A DNA stretch of 64,000 nt, taken from Paramecium octaurelia (Eukaryota; Ciliophora; Oligohymenophorea; Peniculida; Parameciidae). Positions 59,701 through 64,000 of the stretch are shown here, piece by piece. The DNA is taken from positions 434,001-498,000 of the forward strand of contig CAJJDP010000005.1 of the NCBI GenBank assembly GCA_905182995.1. The letters are read 5' to 3'. A program made the translations under genes and the position numbers. Numbering within the stretch: the stretch's first letter is position 1; each line of letters opens with the position of its first letter. A model generated the notes under the pieces. The model did not search any database. It worked only from the letters and a program-made list of their open reading frames with translations, and was not told where the DNA came from.

Positions 59701-62700
59701 TCAAATATATCTAGAGTTGTCTTGACGATTTAAAATATCTGTTTTTGTTGCAAAATATGCCTAGACTTTCTTCTTAGCAACAGGGATGTCTACTTCTTTA
59801 TTTGGAGTGAAAATATATTCTCCAGGAAAATGTATGTTGATTAATCTTCTTGTGTCTTCGCTTACCATAACTTTGCCTGCTTCTCCTTAGGATTCCATTT
59901 TATTGGCAATCACTGCATCAATACCAAAGATGTCATATCTCACAATATCTGTTCCAATAATGCCACCATAGAATTACCCCTAAAATTAATAAATGAAAAG
60001 TATTACTGTGTGTATTCCGATTCTCATATTCAAATCTTTGAAATTGACTTCCTTTCTAACTCTCTTTATAATTTCTACCATTTCTAATCCCATTTCTAGA
60101 ACATTTTTAGCTTCTTATCCAGGATGTCTTTGTTCCATGTCATTTATTCCCAAAACTACGTAACAATCTCCGATAGTGTATACCTTATAAACGTTCTACT
60201 ACAAACATTCCTTATCAAATGATGTCATCAATTCCCTTAGCATCTTAACAACTTATTCTGCTGAAACTTTTGCTGAGTATGCTGTGAATCCACTTATATC
60301 AGCAAACAAAAGAGTTGCATCTATTAAAACATCTGATAATTCCAATTTAATTTTGCTATTCTAATAGAATCTTGTTAAAATATGAGATGGTAATAAATTA
60401 GTTAATAAGGAATCTCTTTGTTCTTTTTTCAAATTTTCATTGGCAGCACTATTGAAATTTTTAATTGTTAATTCAAAATTGTTATGTGATACTATTACCA
60501 AGATAATTGTTGATAGCACTATAAATACTAATAGATTATGATGTTAATGCAGAAGGAGCTAAACAAACCATGCAGCTTATTGCAATAAGATATAGAAAAA
60601 CATATATTTGAATTTTAAGGATTATTAGTTTACAGCTGAAAATGCAAAGAAATAGGCTTCAGCATTATCAGAAATAAGAAATCTCTATTAATTGTTAAAA
60701 GTAACAAAGAACATTGTTAAAAATGCACTCACATAGTAGAGACCAGTTAAAGCTAAATCTAAATTATGCATATTATATTTCTTCAATCTACTAGTTATAA
60801 AATACAATATTATTAAGTATAAACTTAAGAACATTCTAACAATATATATGGTTAGTCCATCTGATCCAGAGTCTATCAATTAAACTTAAGCCTTAAACAA
60901 AGTATAGACAATAGTCATGGGGTAGAAGATATCTTTTAAAGCTGATCTAACTTCTTAATAATACTATTCAAATTGCATGACTATAATGGATTCATTACAT
61001 TTTTCATAATCAAGTGTTAATTTCTTGTATTTAAGAATTTCTAAATCCATTACTTTCTTTGCTCTTTCATTATTGACTTCTGTTTCAGGACCATCAACAT
61101 CATTGTCTGAGACACCAATAATTCTGTTTTCAGGGTCTTTCTCTACCTACTTCATTTGAATTTCATCTTCCTTTATTTCTTCCCAATCATTGGTATTATA
61201 ATCAGTTTTTTAAATGACTTAGGATTTTGACCTGTCTCTCAAAACCGTTTCACTCATAGAAGTGTATTCTTCTTTGATAGTACCCTTCTTGATTCCCCTT
61301 GTGGGTTCAGCTCCTTTATTCTTTCTTGGTTATTTTAATAATTAAGAGCCTTGCATAGGATGATTCATGATTTTAGATCTGCGACCATATTCTTTGGTAG
61401 TTAAATGATCATAAGCTGAAGATGGAGGAGAGATGTCTTTATACGTTTACTTCAATTAAGTAGTTCTAATATTATTAGTTTTATGAGTCTTAAAAGTAAG
61501 TGATCTTCCATTTTTCTAACCTTCATAAAACTTCACTTACGATTAATGCTTTCTCATCTGTAATTTCCTTTGGGTCACTTGATGAACTGTTAACATTCCT
61601 TTTCCTTTGGCTACTACTTATCTAGTGGTAAATAGAAACTCAGTATCCTTGACTCTTTCATATGCTTCATTTGATATGGTTATTCTGCCTACTTCTCCAG
61701 TCGAACACATCCTTGAGGCAGTGTTGACTGTATCTCCAATCAACGAAAATTAAGGTTTATGATATCCTATAACACCTGCAATCACTTATCCATAATGTAT
61801 TCCGATTTTAATTTTTAATTTAAATAATTTAACAACATCTTAATCTTTGTATTCATACTTAAATTCTGAAACTGCCTTTAAGAAATCCAATGACAATTCT
61901 AATGCAATTGCTGTTTCATTCTTCTTCTGCTGATTCAATCCATCTTTATTATTTTCAATCTCTGTTGATTTCAACCCTGAACATGCCATGTAAGTCTTAC
62001 CTACAGTTTCTATCTTCTACACTCCATATTATAAACAAATTTTGTCCAAGACTCTAAAAATGTCATCCAAAAATGTTACAACTTATCGTTGTTTAGATTA
62101 AAGGATTTTATCGAATTCGCAAATTTCTAAAAATATTATTGATACTGATCCTTAATTCTCTTCTATCTCGGTCTCCTCTGATTATTCAATCTTCTCATAT
62201 ATGAATGCAGGCAACAAAGACTTCAAGATCTAATTAGTCTGTTCCTATTAGGTCTACAAAGCTTAGTCAAATAAAAACACTAATCTTTAAAATCGTTAGA
62301 ACTAAAATTATATTATTTCTTACATTATAATGAGTATAATTAGATAACAAGTTCAGAAAGAACAAAAGAACATATAAGGTGATAAATTCTACTCTGAATG
62401 TTGAGGTTTCTGAATCTGAATTCACTTGAATATCATAAAAGTTTGCCACTCTAATTGTATAGTTGATAAAAAATATCAAAGTCAAAATTATTGGATAATA
62501 TAAAGGAGGAGGGAAGATATCCCATGCCAAAAACTACTAATATAAGAGCTGTCCAAATGTACTAAAATAGTATTAGCTTTTATCTTCAGGAAGAGTGACA
62601 CTCAGAAAATGATCCAAGATCAAGACCACTGGAATGAAGAAGTAGGCCTCGATTGTGCCCCATTTTATTTGAAATGCTGCTAAATCTGATTATTTCTTTT

Positions 62701-64000
62701 CAACTATGTGAGTAACAAAGAATATTAAAATCCAAATCACCATAAAGATTGCCCAAAGTATATTTAGGATTGTATCTTCAACTGTCAAAAATGGAGACCA
62801 TGCTATTACACTACTAACTCTTAAAACAATAAAAAGAACTAAAACTACTTCTCTTCTCTATTAATAATAGTATTGAACTTTGAATTGTCTAAATTGCTTT
62901 TCATAGTTATGATTCTTGAAGACAAGGGAAAGTTTAGAATATTCACCATTAAATGATTAAGTTTTCTCGCTTTCAAATAAAGATCTAATGAATGGATCTA
63001 TGGATACATTCTCAAATACTTTCTTAATTTTTCTAAAGAATTACCTATTTATTTTAATATGATTTAACATTGAAAATTGTTTAACAGATTCTTATACAAT
63101 TTTACCTGATTAATTCTTCATAGCATTCTCCATGTATTTAACAAAATTTAATATGATTCTTGGAGTAAACAATAAATCTCTTGTTTGTTTTATTATTTAA
63201 TCAATTGTGATTATAGTAACTATTGCAGTTAGAATTCCAATAATAAATTGCCATTTGAATATGTTCCTAAGTATTTAAACTCGCTAATCAGATTCCACAA
63301 CTATAACAAATGAAATTGTTAGCAATCCTATTGTGATAATAAAATTCCAAATTATCTTTCCAAATGGAACATTAAGGTGAATCATTTAGGATGTACCAAA
63401 AGCAAAAACACAAAACAATTGAAATAAAAACATCAAATGGGCAAGATTATTTGGGTCAGATGTATAAAACATCATGAACTCTGCAAATATATATGTATTC
63501 ATAAATCCAGTCGCGACTGCTGAAATAACTACTTCGTAAAACAATTCTTATAACCACCTAAAATTGGATTTAAAACATTTGTAAGCTTAAGGCTAATATT
63601 GAGGCAACATCAATTCAATCTGCTCATGACTGGATCTGTCTTCAAATTAAGGTAACAGACCATTAAAAATGATATGAATTTGCAGAGCCAATAGATACAC
63701 AACATGTTCTTCTATGTAAAGTGTTCTTCTTACACAAACAAATAATGTAAATATGATCAATTGATATAGACTTATTTTAGTACACATAACAGTTAGCTAA
63801 CTAAGATGCATTGGAAGGATCTTGGCAAAATATAATACTAGTTATTTAATGTGCTATAAATCATTTACCTGGATATTTTGATAAGCTATTTTTAATGATC
63901 TCTTTTCTCTTGAAAATTAAATAGTAGCATTAGCATGTGAATTCATATTAAAATCATCAACTGAATCTGAAATAGTAAGTAGAGTATTGCTAGGTTCCAT
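59701..64000 (-). CDS. P4-ATPase / guanylyl cyclase fusion, 5' end outside window
   Basis: Right to left: P4-ATPase-like helices M5-M10 (RSLKIAYQNIQ, LPQFEDRSSHEQIELMLP, FKSNFRWLQELFYE), a linker, six membrane helices, first cyclase domain (KIETVGKTYMACSGL, FSLIGDTVNTASRM), linker, more helices, second cyclase domain (LLFADISGFTAYSAK, YTIGDCYVVLGIN, MRIGIHTGQFYGGI). The first domain is C2-like: it lacks the metal aspartates but has the Glu of KIET associated with guanine selection; the second is C1-like with both metal Asp. This reversed order behind an ATPase is known for Paramecium and Tetrahymena guanylyl cyclases. A 27-nt intron splits HT/GQFYGG. The ATG at the edge (64000) is probably internal; catalytic ATPase domains should lie beyond. 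Confidence 0.92.

Noticed and set aside
1..64000. tRNA, rRNA, transposon or telomere sequences
   Set aside because: None recognised by eye on either strand: no clover-leaf with B-box, no terminal repeats or transposase motifs, no telomeric repeat runs.

Overview
This window is macronuclear-type DNA from a ciliate, almost certainly a Paramecium. Three things show it. TAA and TAG are read through as glutamine inside recognisable conserved proteins (gamma-tubulin, CK2 alpha, CLUAP1, MORN proteins), and TGA is the only stop that ends genes. Introns are tiny, about 19-33 nt, mostly starting GTA and ending TAG. Genes are packed tightly in AT-rich DNA. The species cannot be told from sequence alone. 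All coordinates of spliced genes below were worked out by hand from reading frames and family conservation; no search was run.

Layout. 1-5.5 kb: the 5' 5.5 kb of a huge cysteine-rich surface-antigen gene running off the left edge. 6-9.7 kb: an ankyrin-repeat gene and a PH-domain protein kinase. 10.7-17.5 kb: CLUAP1/IFT38, a UBTD-type ubiquitin-like protein, an AGC kinase, a MORN protein and gamma-tubulin. 17.5-21.1 kb: a MORN protein with an approximately 950-residue Gln/Ser-rich tail. 22-27.6 kb: diacylglycerol kinase, an ankyrin pseudokinase and a kinase with a 7-residue tandem repeat. 27.7-33.5 kb: a leishmanolysin protease, CFAP410, an SLC45-like transporter and a small unknown. 34-42.2 kb: CK2 alpha, a BAH-PHD protein, a prenylation-motif unknown, a small unknown, a kinase, CK1 and TAPT1. 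42.6-48.1 kb: a degenerate JmjC protein, a possible pseudogene, a CXC (LIN54-like) protein, an NPHP4-like mini-gene, RED and an Arf-like GTPase. 48.4-59.6 kb: a TTL enzyme with a signal peptide, a cysteine-rich membrane protein, a possible new cysteine peptidase, a secreted protein, a coiled-coil protein, a second PH-kinase, a small unknown, DPM2 and an EF-hand protein. 59.7-64 kb: the C-terminal two thirds of a P4-ATPase/guanylyl-cyclase fusion running off the right edge.

Themes. Eight protein-kinase-fold genes lie in 64 kb. Several genes belong to cilia and basal bodies (CLUAP1, CFAP410, gamma-tubulin, TAPT1, TTL, NPHP4-like domain). Membrane signalling is represented by DGK, the cyclase fusion and EF-hand or PH proteins. 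There is no sign of operons in the bacterial sense, but neighbouring genes on one strand can be only 15-16 bp apart and divergent start codons as close as 30 bp. The best candidates for something undescribed are the Gln-rich MORN protein, the NLCGYH peptidase-like gene, the in-frame TGA between a kinase and its downstream neighbour, and the frequent AAG/GAG intron acceptors.
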